Assembly (NCBI RefSeq): GCF_014042365.1
Contig: NZ_JACEZS010000007.1
Location: forward strand, 124,001 to 188,000
Reading direction: 5' to 3'
Source of the DNA: Rugamonas fusca
GTDB lineage: Bacteria; Pseudomonadota; Gammaproteobacteria; Burkholderiales; Burkholderiaceae_D
DNA: 64,000 nucleotides
Shown: positions 46,920-59,040 of the stretch, one piece after another
How positions within the stretch are numbered: the stretch's first letter is position 1
Layout: each line of letters starts with the position of its first letter
Position numbers and translations under genes: made by a program
The notes under the pieces: model-generated
The model's database searches: none
What the model was told of the DNA's origin: nothing
The model's input: only the letters and a program-made list of their open reading frames with translations

Positions 46920-46984
46920 ATTTGCGCACTGAACGGTGCACCAGACGCTATCCATCACATTATTTGTGCATATTTTGCACAAAT
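46920..46984. promoter_or_regulatory. operator-like repeats upstream of the isochorismatase gene
   Basis: ATTTGTGCA (46962-46970) and TGCACAAAT (46976-46984) form a perfect 9-bp inverted repeat with a 5-base spacer. A near copy of the left half, ATTTGCGCA (46920-46928), lies exactly 42 bases upstream, four helical turns. This arrangement suggests a dimeric repressor binding cooperatively between the isochorismatase gene and metH. Confidence 0.5.
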
Positions 46985-47026
46985 GATGCTGCTGCCAGAC
47001 CGTTGTTGCTGCGACGCAGCAGCGGC

Positions 47027-47055
47027 CTGAAGCTTCCCCCGCGATGCCGTATAAT
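47027..47055 (+). promoter_or_regulatory. probable metH promoter
   Basis: A perfect TATAAT is at 47050-47055, with a weak -35 (CTGAAG, 47027-47032) at 17-base spacing. Transcription would start near 47062, about 50 bases before the metH ATG. Confidence 0.5.
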
Positions 47056-47111
47056 TTTAGACCGCCGTCAACTTTTCCAGCGGCCGCCCTCCCGCCCAAA
47101 GAAAGTATCAA

Positions 47112-50897
<3,786 letters not shown>

Positions 50898-51750
50898 TCC
50901 CGGGCTGTCCGGTGCGCGGCTGCGGCAGCAGCCGCGAATCGGGCGGCAGGCTTGCCTGCAGCAGCTTGAGCGCCTCGGCCGTCAGCGCCACGAAGGCGTT
51001 CTGGTGCTCGGCCAGCTGGCGCGTCATCCACTGCCAGCCTTCCTCCGTTTCATGCAGCCATACGGTGCCGTCCGGGAACGAGGACGGCAGCGTATCCAGC
51101 CCGGCCCGCAGCACGATCTTGCTGCGCGGCCCCCACAGGTACTCGGGCGGCGCCTCCTTGCGCCACGGGTAGCCATTCTTTTCCGCGTAAGTGTGGTTGT
51201 GGCGGAACGTCAGGTCCACCACGTCCGGGTCGCCCAACCCATCGGCCGATTCGATCCAGCAATGGTAGGCGCCGCCGGCCGGATTGGCGAACGCGCCGTT
51301 ATCGACCATGCGCATCAGTTGCCCGCCGCCGCAATCGACGGCCGCCAGGCCCGCCACGGGCCGGTACACGCGGTCCAGCACGATGCTGATCAAATTGGCG
51401 CCGACCACCGCATACACGTGACAAAGCGAACAATATTGCTGCGGGTAGTAGCTGCGGATGGTCTGGTTCACGCAGTGGGCGATCAGCGATTGGATGGTGC
51501 GGGGCATGGGACTGCTTTCGTGTGGTGCAGGTATCCTTATGTAACGGCATGTTTCAGAGAAACTGTACCCTGTGGCAACTCAATTACTGGCGGCAAGCGT
51601 GCGCCATGGGGTGGCGGGAACTGGCTACCATGGACCTTCCTACGCCCCCGGCCGGCCCGCTGCGGTGCACTGGCCGGGAACTTTGGGCGCCAACGCCGGC
51701 CTAATAAGCACAGGGCCGCAAGGCGCCGGCCCACTTCCCAAGGAGGCACT

Positions 51751-52143
51751 ATGGCAACCAATCCAGATACCAATCCCGTTTCGGCCAAGCGATGGCAGGA
51801 CCAGCTGATCCTGCTGCTGGGGCTGTGGCTGTTCATCACCCCATGGGTGTTTTCGTATGCGATTCCTTCGGCACCGGCCTGGAACGCCTTCATCTCGGGC
51901 GCCGTGATCGCAATCCTGGCCGCGTTCGAGCTGTACCGGACGTATTTCTGGGCCGTGCTGGTCAACCTGTTCGTCGGCATCTGGGTCGCCATTTCGCCAT
52001 GGGTGCTGAAGGTGGCGGACCAGCGCCCGCTGATGTGGAACGAAGTGATCGTGGGGCTGGCCGTGGTCGTGCTGGCGCTGTGGGAAATGCAGACCGACCC
52101 CGAACTGCACAAGCACTGGCCGGGCGCCGGACATGCGACCTGA
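51751..52143 (+). CDS. SPW repeat membrane protein
   Basis: The 130-residue protein has four hydrophobic helices and two SPW-like motifs, ITPWVFSY (about residue 33) and ISPWVLKV (about 81), the hallmark of the SPW repeat family of small integral membrane proteins. Its function is unknown. The start has a strong AAGGAGG ribosome-binding site. It stands alone between divergent and convergent genes. Confidence 0.88.
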   Translation: MATNPDTNPVSAKRWQDQLILLLGLWLFITPWVFSYAIPSAPAWNAFISGAVIAILAAFELYRTYFWAVLVNLFVGIWVAISPWVLKVADQRPLMWNEVIVGLAVVVLALWEMQTDPELHKHWPGAGHAT

Positions 52144-52177
52144 GGCCGCCTGAGGCCACGTGAACAGGCGTCCGGGC

Positions 52178-52203
52178 AAAAAAACGCCGCGCAGGGCGCG
52201 GCG
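52178..52203 (-). terminator. terminator for the EAL/HDOD gene
   Basis: CGCCGCGC and GCGCGGCG form a perfect 8-bp stem with an AGG loop. On the reverse strand a seven-U run follows (A residues 52178-52184). It is 33 bases beyond the stop of the HDOD gene. Confidence 0.8.
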
Positions 52204-52235
52204 GTCGGAGAAAAGCGGGCCGGGGTGCAGCGTCG

Positions 52236-53516
52236 TTACAGCGCGTAGCGCACCACGTTGTCGCTCCACTCGAAGGCGGCCATTTCCAGCTCCACCAGTT
52301 CATCGGTGGACATGGCCAGGTCGCGCAGGGTGGGAATGATGTGACCGTCCATTTCCTCGATGCGTTCGATGCATTCGGCCAACTTGAGCAAGTCGCCAAA
52401 GAAGCCACCGCGGAACATCAGGGCCTCCGCCACTTCATCATTGACGGGGATCTGCTGCAGGATGTCGGCCATGGGGATGCCGAACAGGGTGTCCATCAGC
52501 GACATGATGCCCACCGTGAAGGCGATATCGGCCGCATGGCGGTGGCTGGGGCGCAGCTTGCTGGCCAGCAGTTCCAGCAGGCGTCCCCGCGTGGTGGCCA
52601 GCATCAGCAGCGGGGTCATGCTGTGGCCCCGCTTGCTGGGCTCGGCGTACAGCATGATTTGCAGCCAGCGCTGCAACTGGCGCCGGCCCAGGATGGTGAC
52701 GGCCTGGCTCAGCGAGTCGATGCGCTGGCGCGCGCCGACGGCCGGCGTGTTGACCAGGCGCAGCAGGTTCAGGGCCAGCGACACGTCGCGCTTGATGGCG
52801 CGCTCGATTTCCAGGTTGTCCGCGTCCGACGTCACCAGGGTCATCAGCTCCATCACGGCCAGCTGCGACGGCGACAACTTCTTGCCGCTCATGATGACGG
52901 GCTTGGCGAAGTAATAGCCCTGGAAGTAATCGAAGCCCAGGTCCAGGCAATTCTTGAACTCGTCGCGGGTCTCCACTTTTTCCGCCACCAGCTTTTTGTT
53001 GTCCTGGCGGAAGCGCGGGGCCAGCTTCATCAGCTCGGCCAGGGGCATGTTGCGCATGTCCATCTTGACATATTCCACCAGCGGCAACAGGGCCTGGATG
53101 TGGCCCGTGTCGGTCGTCACGTCATCGAGCGCGAAGCTGAAGCCCTGGCCCACCAGTTCCGTCATGCGTTGCAGCACGGGCGGCGTGAGGGTCACGGCAT
53201 CGGTCACTTCCAGCACCACTTTCTCGCGCGGCAGGAAGGAAAAGATGTCGCTCATGATGACGTCGGCGTCGGCATGCACGAAACCGAGCGCATCGCCCAC
53301 CACGCGCTCCATGCCCAACTGGGCGGCGTGGGCGATGACGGAGGCGGTGGCCGCAAGATCGTCGGTGACATGAGCCGGGCCCACGGGAGCGTTGCGGAAC
53401 AACAGCTCGTAGCCGAACAGGGCCTGGTGGCGGTCCAGTATCGGTTGGCGGCCCAGGTAAAACTCGCGCACGCGCAAGCTTTGCGGGGACGTATCGTTGC
53501 GGGATAAATCGATCAT
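52236..53516 (-). CDS. EAL-like/HDOD signalling protein (YuxH family)
   Basis: The 426-residue protein has an N-terminal EAL-like domain (YLGRQPILDRHQALFGYELLFRN) and, from about residue 215, an HDOD domain. The EAL motif itself is YELLFRN, and the catalytic DDFGTGYSSL-type segment has become DDVTTDTGHIQAL, so cyclic-di-GMP hydrolysis is probably lost, as in the COG3434 family. The intact LVAEKVETRDEFKNCLDLGFDYFQGYYFAKP region is seen at about 175-205. It is likely a protein-interaction or ligand-sensing regulator; no partner is adjacent. Confidence 0.88.
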   Translation of the reverse strand: MIDLSRNDTSPQSLRVREFYLGRQPILDRHQALFGYELLFRNAPVGPAHVTDDLAATASVIAHAAQLGMERVVGDALGFVHADADVIMSDIFSFLPREKVVLEVTDAVTLTPPVLQRMTELVGQGFSFALDDVTTDTGHIQALLPLVEYVKMDMRNMPLAELMKLAPRFRQDNKKLVAEKVETRDEFKNCLDLGFDYFQGYYFAKPVIMSGKKLSPSQLAVMELMTLVTSDADNLEIERAIKRDVSLALNLLRLVNTPAVGARQRIDSLSQAVTILGRRQLQRWLQIMLYAEPSKRGHSMTPLLMLATTRGRLLELLASKLRPSHRHAADIAFTVGIMSLMDTLFGIPMADILQQIPVNDEVAEALMFRGGFFGDLLKLAECIERIEEMDGHIIPTLRDLAMSTDELVELEMAAFEWSDNVVRYAL

Positions 53517-53662
53517 TGCGAGCTCTGGTCGGGCGGCAGCGGCGGCGGCGGCGCACAGGCGACGCCTATCACCACTACGCGCGGTTGAAAACGGAGAATA
53601 TCTCTACTTTACTGCATTTATTCCCTATTTCTAATATTTTGCCCTCCGTTTAGGCCCGATTC

Positions 53663-54451
53663 TTATACTATTTCAATGCTATCCCCTGCTTGCGGCATGC
53701 CATCTACAAATAGTTTCAGTTCGCCGGGCGCAAATGGGGTCCATTGCTCATTGGTTGTCAGCGGCTGGGTGACGATGATGGCGACCCGGTCATCGGGCGT
53801 CGTCACCTGAGAAAAGTCCACGCTCACATCCTCGTCGGACAGCTTGGCCGTGTCGAACGGGTATTGCCGCACCAGGTAGTACAGGGCCGTGGAACAGTGG
53901 GCGAACAGTTCCGTCCCACTCGACAACAGCATGTTGAACGTGCCATGGGTGGCGATCTCGCGCACCAATTCACCCAGGGCGGCGCGCAATTGGTCCAGCG
54001 GCGGACGGGTGTCGCCAAAGCGGGCGCGCAGTTGCTGCAACAGGTAGCAGAAGGCCCGTTCGCTGTCCGTGTCGCCCACGGGACGGTAGGCGCCGTCGAG
54101 CACGGGGGCGAATTGCTTGAGGTCGCCGTTGTGGGCGAACACCCAGTAGCGCCCCCACAGCTCGCGCACGAACGGATGGCAATTTTCCAGCGCCACCTGG
54201 CCCTGGGTGGCCTTGCGGATGTGGGCGATGACGTTCTTGGACTTGATGGGGTAGCGTTTGATCAGTTCGGCCACGGGCGAGGCGACGGCCGCCTGGTGAT
54301 CGACGAAATGGCGCACGCCGGCGCCCTCGAAAAAGGCGATACCCCAGCCGTCGTGGTGGGTATCGGTCTGGCCGCCGCGCATGGCGAAGCCGGTGAAGCT
54401 GAACACGATGTCCGTGGGGACATTGCAGTTCATTGCGAGAAGTTGGCACAT
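53663..54451 (-). CDS. class II glutamine amidotransferase (YafJ-like)
   Basis: The 262-residue protein starts MCQLLAMNC, so after removal of Met the catalytic Cys becomes N-terminal. Other family segments are GGQTDTHHDGWGIAFFEG, IAHIRKATQGQVALENCHPFVREL and WVFAHNGDLKQFA. It hydrolyses glutamine or related gamma-glutamyl amides; the acceptor is unknown. The length fits the YafJ group. Confidence 0.92.
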   Translation of the reverse strand: MCQLLAMNCNVPTDIVFSFTGFAMRGGQTDTHHDGWGIAFFEGAGVRHFVDHQAAVASPVAELIKRYPIKSKNVIAHIRKATQGQVALENCHPFVRELWGRYWVFAHNGDLKQFAPVLDGAYRPVGDTDSERAFCYLLQQLRARFGDTRPPLDQLRAALGELVREIATHGTFNMLLSSGTELFAHCSTALYYLVRQYPFDTAKLSDEDVSVDFSQVTTPDDRVAIIVTQPLTTNEQWTPFAPGELKLFVDGMPQAGDSIEIV

Positions 54452-54554
54452 GGTTCAGTTGCGGGGGAGTTGCTGCAAATCCCAACCATACCATGAGCCG
54501 GGGACGGCGTCGCCGGAATCCGGCGCGCGCCCCCGTCCTCCGTCCGGGAACCGC

Positions 54555-54812
54555 TCAGTGCAGCAGGACGGGCTGACTCATCAGCGAGTCGTAATTGCCG
54601 AGGAATTCATCGATCTCGGCCATGGTGGGTTCGCCGGCGATCAGCTGGTTGACGTCGCGCCGGAACGATTGGGCCAGCACGCCCGCGATGAAAATCTCGC
54701 GCTTGCCGCCCTTGTCGACGATTTCATAGCCGCCAAACCGCAGGGCCTCAAGCTCCCGGTCGGCGCCGAATTCGACAACGCTGTATTGCTCGCTGTTGTA
54801 GATGAGGTTCAT
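54555..54812 (-). CDS. DUF3567 protein
   Basis: The 85-residue protein begins MNLIYNSEQYSVVEFGAD, typical of DUF3567, a small family found mainly in betaproteobacteria. The middle GYEIVDKGGKREIFIAG and the helical C-terminus are conserved in that family. The function is unknown. It lies between the amidotransferase and the COG0523-like remnant. Confidence 0.85.
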   Translation of the reverse strand: MNLIYNSEQYSVVEFGADRELEALRFGGYEIVDKGGKREIFIAGVLAQSFRRDVNQLIAGEPTMAEIDEFLGNYDSLMSQPVLLH

Positions 54813-54923
54813 TTTGCTTCCTTCTCGCTAAGGGGCAGAACGCTGGCGATCCGCCTTCAGCACCAACTTGGGGCTGGCGGCGGGCGATTTCAAGGGGCGG
54901 TGGCCCCCGATGGGCAAGCGGCT

Positions 54924-55337
54924 TCAGGCCGCGATGTCGGCTTGCAATGCCAGCAAGGAACCGTAGGGCGCCCCGGAGAGCCAGCTGCGCAGCTGGTCGA
55001 GGTGGCTGGCCGTTGCCAGGCTGATGTAGAGCCGCGCGGGAGCTAGGCGCAGCACACGATGTAATGTTACGCGCAAAACGAGATTGCCGCTGCAATGGAG
55101 GCAGCCAGGCGCAATACGCAACACCTGCAGGGAGCGCGGCGGGTCCGCCGCGTCGGCCAGGTCGGCCAGGGCGGAGTTGCCATCAGTCACCCCTTCCAGG
55201 ATGACGGTGGTGGCCAGGCCAGGTTGCAGGTGGGCGGCGATGGCGGCCTCGCGCGCGCCAGCCTGCGCGCCCGTAACCAGCCAGGTGGGAACGGCGGCCC
55301 GCGGCGCAGGGCCGCCGGCCGGGCCCGCTGCCGTCAT
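54924..55337 (-). CDS. degenerate COG0523-like protein lacking the Walker lysine
   Basis: The 137-residue protein resembles the start of CobW/COG0523 metal-handling GTPases. The strand and P-loop region WLVTGAQAGAREAAIAAHL has the position of Walker A, but the GKT is AREA, so nucleotide binding is probably lost. IAPGCLHCSGNLVLRVTLHRVL matches the COG0523 GCxCC region with CxxC replacing CxCC, and ARLYISLATASHLDQL follows. It ends well short of a full GTPase (about 320 residues). It overlaps the NtrX-like gene by 4 bases, so it is translated with the ntrYX pair. Confidence 0.6.
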   Translation of the reverse strand: MTAAGPAGGPAPRAAVPTWLVTGAQAGAREAAIAAHLQPGLATTVILEGVTDGNSALADLADAADPPRSLQVLRIAPGCLHCSGNLVLRVTLHRVLRLAPARLYISLATASHLDQLRSWLSGAPYGSLLALQADIAA

Positions 55338-56044
55338 GCGCCTTTCTTGGCCAGCTTGCCCGGTTCCACGCCCAGCTGCTTGAGCTTGCGGTACAGGTGG
55401 GTGCGCTCCAGCCCCGTCTTCTCGGCCACGCGCGTCATGCTGCCGCCTTCGCGGCCCAGGTGGTGCTCGAAATACATGCGCTCGAACGCGTCGCGCGCTT
55501 CGCGCAGGGGCAGGTCGAACGACAGGTTGAACAGGTGGTTGTCGCTGCCGCCGATGGCCGCGCCGGGACGGGCCGCAGCCGCCTGGGGCGCCTGGGCGCC
55601 AAAGCCGCTGCCGGCGCTTTCCTCAGGCTGCGCCTGCTGGGCGGGACGGGCCGCCACGACCGGCGCGCGCACGGTTTCCTGGGCCCGGGTCAAGCCCTGC
55701 TGCACGGCCTTGAGCAGCTTTTGCAGCGCGATCGGCTTTTCCAGGAAGTTCAGGGCGCCGATGCGGGTCGCTTCCACGGCCGTGTCGATGGTGGCGTGGC
55801 CCGACATCATGATCACGGGCATGGTCAGCAAGCCGTCGCGCTGCCATTCCTTGAGCAGGGTGACGCCATCCGTGTCCGGCATCCAGATATCGAGCAGCAC
55901 CAGGTCCGGCGCCCCGCCAGCGCGCGCCTCGCGCGCCTGCTGCGCGTTCTCGGCCAGCTGAATTGCATGTCCTTCGTCGCTGAGGATTTCCGAGAGCAAC
56001 TCACGGATCCCCATTTCATCATCTACTACCAGTATGTTTGCCAT
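55334..56044 (-). CDS. NtrX-like response regulator without AAA+ domain
   Basis: The 236-residue protein has an N-terminal receiver domain with the phospho-acceptor Asp52 in DLVLLDIWMPDTDG and Lys at FLEKPIAL. A flexible Ala/Gln/Pro linker spans about 125-175. The C-terminal Fis-type helix-turn-helix is LREARDAFERMYFEHHLGREGGSMTRVAEKTGLERTHLYRKLKQLGV. The sigma-54 AAA+ domain found in NtrX is missing. It pairs with the NtrY-like kinase 64 bases upstream in the direction of transcription. Confidence 0.85.
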   Translation of the reverse strand: MANILVVDDEMGIRELLSEILSDEGHAIQLAENAQQAREARAGGAPDLVLLDIWMPDTDGVTLLKEWQRDGLLTMPVIMMSGHATIDTAVEATRIGALNFLEKPIALQKLLKAVQQGLTRAQETVRAPVVAARPAQQAQPEESAGSGFGAQAPQAAAARPGAAIGGSDNHLFNLSFDLPLREARDAFERMYFEHHLGREGGSMTRVAEKTGLERTHLYRKLKQLGVEPGKLAKKGA

Positions 56045-56108
56045 CTATCCCTGCCCTTCCTCATTTCGCCGCATTATTCGGCAATGATTTTTTGTGGTCA
56101 TTGCAACG

Positions 56109-58406
56109 TTAGGTATTTTGCGTCGCCGGCGCTAACTTTAACAGCAAAATCAGCACGGACGCACCACTTCTATCGACATGGTTCTGGATATCGATCCGGC
56201 CGCCATGTTCGTCGATAATTTTTTTCACCATCGCCAGGCCCAGGCCGGTGCCGCGCGCCTTGGACGTGACGTACGGTTCGAACGCCCTGGCCAGGATCTT
56301 GGGCGCGAAACCGGGGCCATTGTCGGTGATGGCCAGCCGCACGGCCGTGCGCGTGCTGCCGTCCGCGCCCTGATAATGAATGGCTTCCGTGACGACGTCA
56401 ATCCGCGGCGTCATGGCGCCCTCGGGCTGCTCGGCCATGGCGTCCTGGGCGTTCTGCAGCAGGTTGTGGATCACCTGGCGCAGCTGGGTGGCGTCGCCCA
56501 TCACCAGCGGCAGGCCGGCGGCCAGTTGCGGATGGATGATATCGTCCCCTTCGCCGCTCACGTACAGGTGCAAGATCTCGTCCACCAATGCGTTCAGGTC
56601 CAGCGGTTCGAGCACGGCCGGCGGGGTTTTCGCGTAGTCGCGGAAGTCGTCCACCATGCGCTTCATGGCCGCCACCTGGTTGACGATGGTGGTGGTGCCC
56701 CGGTTCAGCAATTCCGCCTCGGGCGGGGCCAGCTTGTCTTCCAGTTTCATCTGCAAGCGCTCGGCCGACAGCTGGATCGGCGTCAGCGGGTTCTTGATCT
56801 CGTGCGCCAGGCGGCGCGCCACCTCGCCCCAGGCCACGGAACGCTGGGCCGAGATCACGTCCGAAATATCGTCGAACACGATGATGTAGCCGCTGCCGCT
56901 TTCCACCGGCAGGCGCGAGCCGCGCGTGAGCAGGGTCAGTTCGCTGTCCTCGCCGCCGCCAGGGCGGCGCGGCACTTCGATCTGGCGCTGCCAGTGCAGG
57001 CGGCCGGCGTTGCGGCCGGCGGCCGTCTGCGCGCTCTGGGCCGCGAAGGCGTTGACGATGGCGGCGCCAAATTCCTGCAGGCCGTCCACGTCCGTCAGCC
57101 GGCGCCCGATCAGGGCCGGCCCCGGCTGCTGCAGGATGCGCTCGGCCGAGTCGTTGCAGCTGACCAGGTGGAATTCGCCGTCCAGCACCACCACCCCGGC
57201 CGACATATTGGCCAGCACGGACTCCAGGTGGGCCTTGGCGTTCTGCAGCGCGGCCCGGTTGCGCTCGACGGCGCTGCGCGCCTCCGACAACTGGCGCGTC
57301 ATGGTGTTGAACGACTGGGTCAGCGTGCCCAGTTCATCGGAGGTGGCCACGATGGGACGGGGCGACAGGTCGCCCTCGGCCACGGCGCGCGTGCCCTCGG
57401 CCAGCAGCAGCAGCGGCTGCGCCAGGTCGCTGGCGATCAGGAAGGCGCTGGCGATGGCGCCGAACACGGCCAGCAGCAGCGTCAGCGTCAGCGTTTCGAT
57501 GTACATCTTGCGTAGGCCCACGCGGGCCACGAAGCGCTCCTTGTATTCACTGTAAGCGCTGCGGATGGTTTCGCCGTTGCTGGCCAGCTGGGCCGGCGCC
57601 AGCTGGATCAGCTGCAAAAAGCGCGGCGCCAGGTGGGTGCCGTTCGGTTGCACGTGGTCGGGAATGGCCATCAGCACGCGCAGGCGCAGCTTGCTGCTGG
57701 CTTCGGGCAGTTCACGCGGTGCCGCCGTCGTCATGTCGCTGCGCAGCTCGCTGCCGCCCTCGGCCGCGCCATACGAGGCGTCCGTCTTGGCCTTGTTCAT
57801 CATCTCCGTGGTGGGCAGGTCGGCGCTCAGGTTGCCGCTGTTGTTGGCGCGCGCGCTGACGATCAGGCCGCCCTCGGCGTCGACGATGATGGCGTTCTGC
57901 ATGCCCGGCTGCAGCTTGACCAGGCGCGCCAGCATGGCCGGTTCGCTGCCGTAGGGGTTGTCGGCCAGTTGCTGCACCGTCTTGCGCGCCGTGCTATCGA
58001 GTTCGGCCAGCACCGTGTCCAGCCCGGCCCGGCCCAGGTTGATACCCGATTCCAGCGCCTCTTCCACGTGCACGTTGAACCACGATTCGATCGAATGGGA
58101 CACGAACTGCACCGAGACGAGGAAGATCACCAGCCCCGGCAGCACGCCAATGGCGGCGAACAGCAGCACCAGCCGCGTCATCAGGCGCGAGCCGAACTTG
58201 CCGCTCTTGAAGCGCGCATACAGCCGGAACAGCGACACGGCCACCAGCACCAGCAGGGCCACGGCCATGGCCGCGTTCAGGCCCAGCAGCCAGGAATAGT
58301 AGCGGTCGAAGAAGCCGGAATTATCGGAGGCCGAAGCGAGCAGGAACAACAGGATGCTGACGATGGCGCCGCCAACGACGAACAGATACCGCAGGGCCTT
58401 GGTCAC
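56109..58406 (-). CDS. NtrY-like sensor histidine kinase
   Basis: The 765-residue kinase has three or four N-terminal membrane helices in two groups (YLFVVGGAIVSILLFLLAS, LLGLNAAMAVALLVLVAV, and a further one near LVLLFAAIGVLPGLVIFL). A periplasmic domain, a further helix near residue 300, a HAMP domain and a PAS domain follow. The phospho-acceptor His lies in RRLAHEIKNPLTPIQL, and the ATP lid is in LAITDNGPGFAPKIL and TGLGLAMVKKIIDEHGG. This is the NtrY arrangement. The start GTG at 58406 follows GGAG; an ATG 34 codons upstream would run into the DUF4390 gene. The signal is unknown. Confidence 0.88.
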   Translation of the reverse strand: MTKALRYLFVVGGAIVSILLFLLASASDNSGFFDRYYSWLLGLNAAMAVALLVLVAVSLFRLYARFKSGKFGSRLMTRLVLLFAAIGVLPGLVIFLVSVQFVSHSIESWFNVHVEEALESGINLGRAGLDTVLAELDSTARKTVQQLADNPYGSEPAMLARLVKLQPGMQNAIIVDAEGGLIVSARANNSGNLSADLPTTEMMNKAKTDASYGAAEGGSELRSDMTTAAPRELPEASSKLRLRVLMAIPDHVQPNGTHLAPRFLQLIQLAPAQLASNGETIRSAYSEYKERFVARVGLRKMYIETLTLTLLLAVFGAIASAFLIASDLAQPLLLLAEGTRAVAEGDLSPRPIVATSDELGTLTQSFNTMTRQLSEARSAVERNRAALQNAKAHLESVLANMSAGVVVLDGEFHLVSCNDSAERILQQPGPALIGRRLTDVDGLQEFGAAIVNAFAAQSAQTAAGRNAGRLHWQRQIEVPRRPGGGEDSELTLLTRGSRLPVESGSGYIIVFDDISDVISAQRSVAWGEVARRLAHEIKNPLTPIQLSAERLQMKLEDKLAPPEAELLNRGTTTIVNQVAAMKRMVDDFRDYAKTPPAVLEPLDLNALVDEILHLYVSGEGDDIIHPQLAAGLPLVMGDATQLRQVIHNLLQNAQDAMAEQPEGAMTPRIDVVTEAIHYQGADGSTRTAVRLAITDNGPGFAPKILARAFEPYVTSKARGTGLGLAMVKKIIDEHGGRIDIQNHVDRSGASVLILLLKLAPATQNT

Positions 58407-58410
58407 TGAC

Positions 58411-59040
58411 TTACTCCGCCCTGTACTGGAAGGTCTTCTTGTCTGACGCCAGGCGCCATTCGCTGTTGTTGAAGGCGTTGACCTGGATCGGCTTGGGCAG
58501 GTAGTCACGGTCCATACCCATGCGCAGCGTCACGTTGTAGGTCTCGCCCACCTTGAGCGCGCCGCGCGGCGCCACCAGCCAGCGGCTGGGCCGGCGGATC
58601 AGGAACAGCGCGTCCTCCAGCGACGAAAAGCTTTGCTGCACGCTGCCGATCACGGACACGTGGTACTGGCGCGTGAGCACGTTGTAGGAGATGCGGGCCG
58701 TCTGGTGGGCCACGATGGCCTTCTCGTCGAACCAGTACCAGCGCGGCCGGGTGAATTCGATCTCGGTGGTGAAATACAGCTGCACGCCGTGCTGGATGGC
58801 GTCTTCCAGACCGTGGTTGAGATCAAAAGCATAATTGGCGGCCAGCCGGTAGCCTTCGTCGGCCGCCTCGATGTAGGCGCGCTTGATCTCCACTCCCTCG
58901 GCCGCCCGCGCCGCGGGGGCCAGTGCGCAGGCCACCATCAGCAGCAATTGCCAGGCGATGAGTCGGAGGATGCGTCGTGTCACGAGTGGGCCGGTGCTCA
59001 GTAGATCCGTCGGAAAATGGCGGGCAAAACGGTCACGCAT
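58411..59040 (-). CDS. exported DUF4390 protein
   Basis: The 209-residue precursor has a basic N-terminus and a hydrophobic segment (LIAWQLLLMVACALAPAARA) followed by cleavage near ARA. The mature part has DUF4390 features: IKRAYIEAADEGYRLAANYAFDL, ALEDAIQHGVQLYFTTEIEFTR, YWFDEKAI and TARISYNVLTRQYHV. The start overlaps the rsmB stop by 8 bases (ATGCGTGA). A GTG at 58983 is an alternative that gives a shorter signal peptide. It is upstream of the ntrY-like gene in a conserved order, but its link to signalling is unproven. Confidence 0.8.
   Translation of the reverse strand: MRDRFARHFPTDLLSTGPLVTRRILRLIAWQLLLMVACALAPAARAAEGVEIKRAYIEAADEGYRLAANYAFDLNHGLEDAIQHGVQLYFTTEIEFTRPRWYWFDEKAIVAHQTARISYNVLTRQYHVSVIGSVQQSFSSLEDALFLIRRPSRWLVAPRGALKVGETYNVTLRMGMDRDYLPKPIQVNAFNNSEWRLASDKKTFQYRAE

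Noticed and set aside
46985..47111. A cobalamin or SAH riboswitch before metH
   Set aside because: The space is short and no conserved B12-box-like core or riboswitch helices are visible; only a promoter was found.
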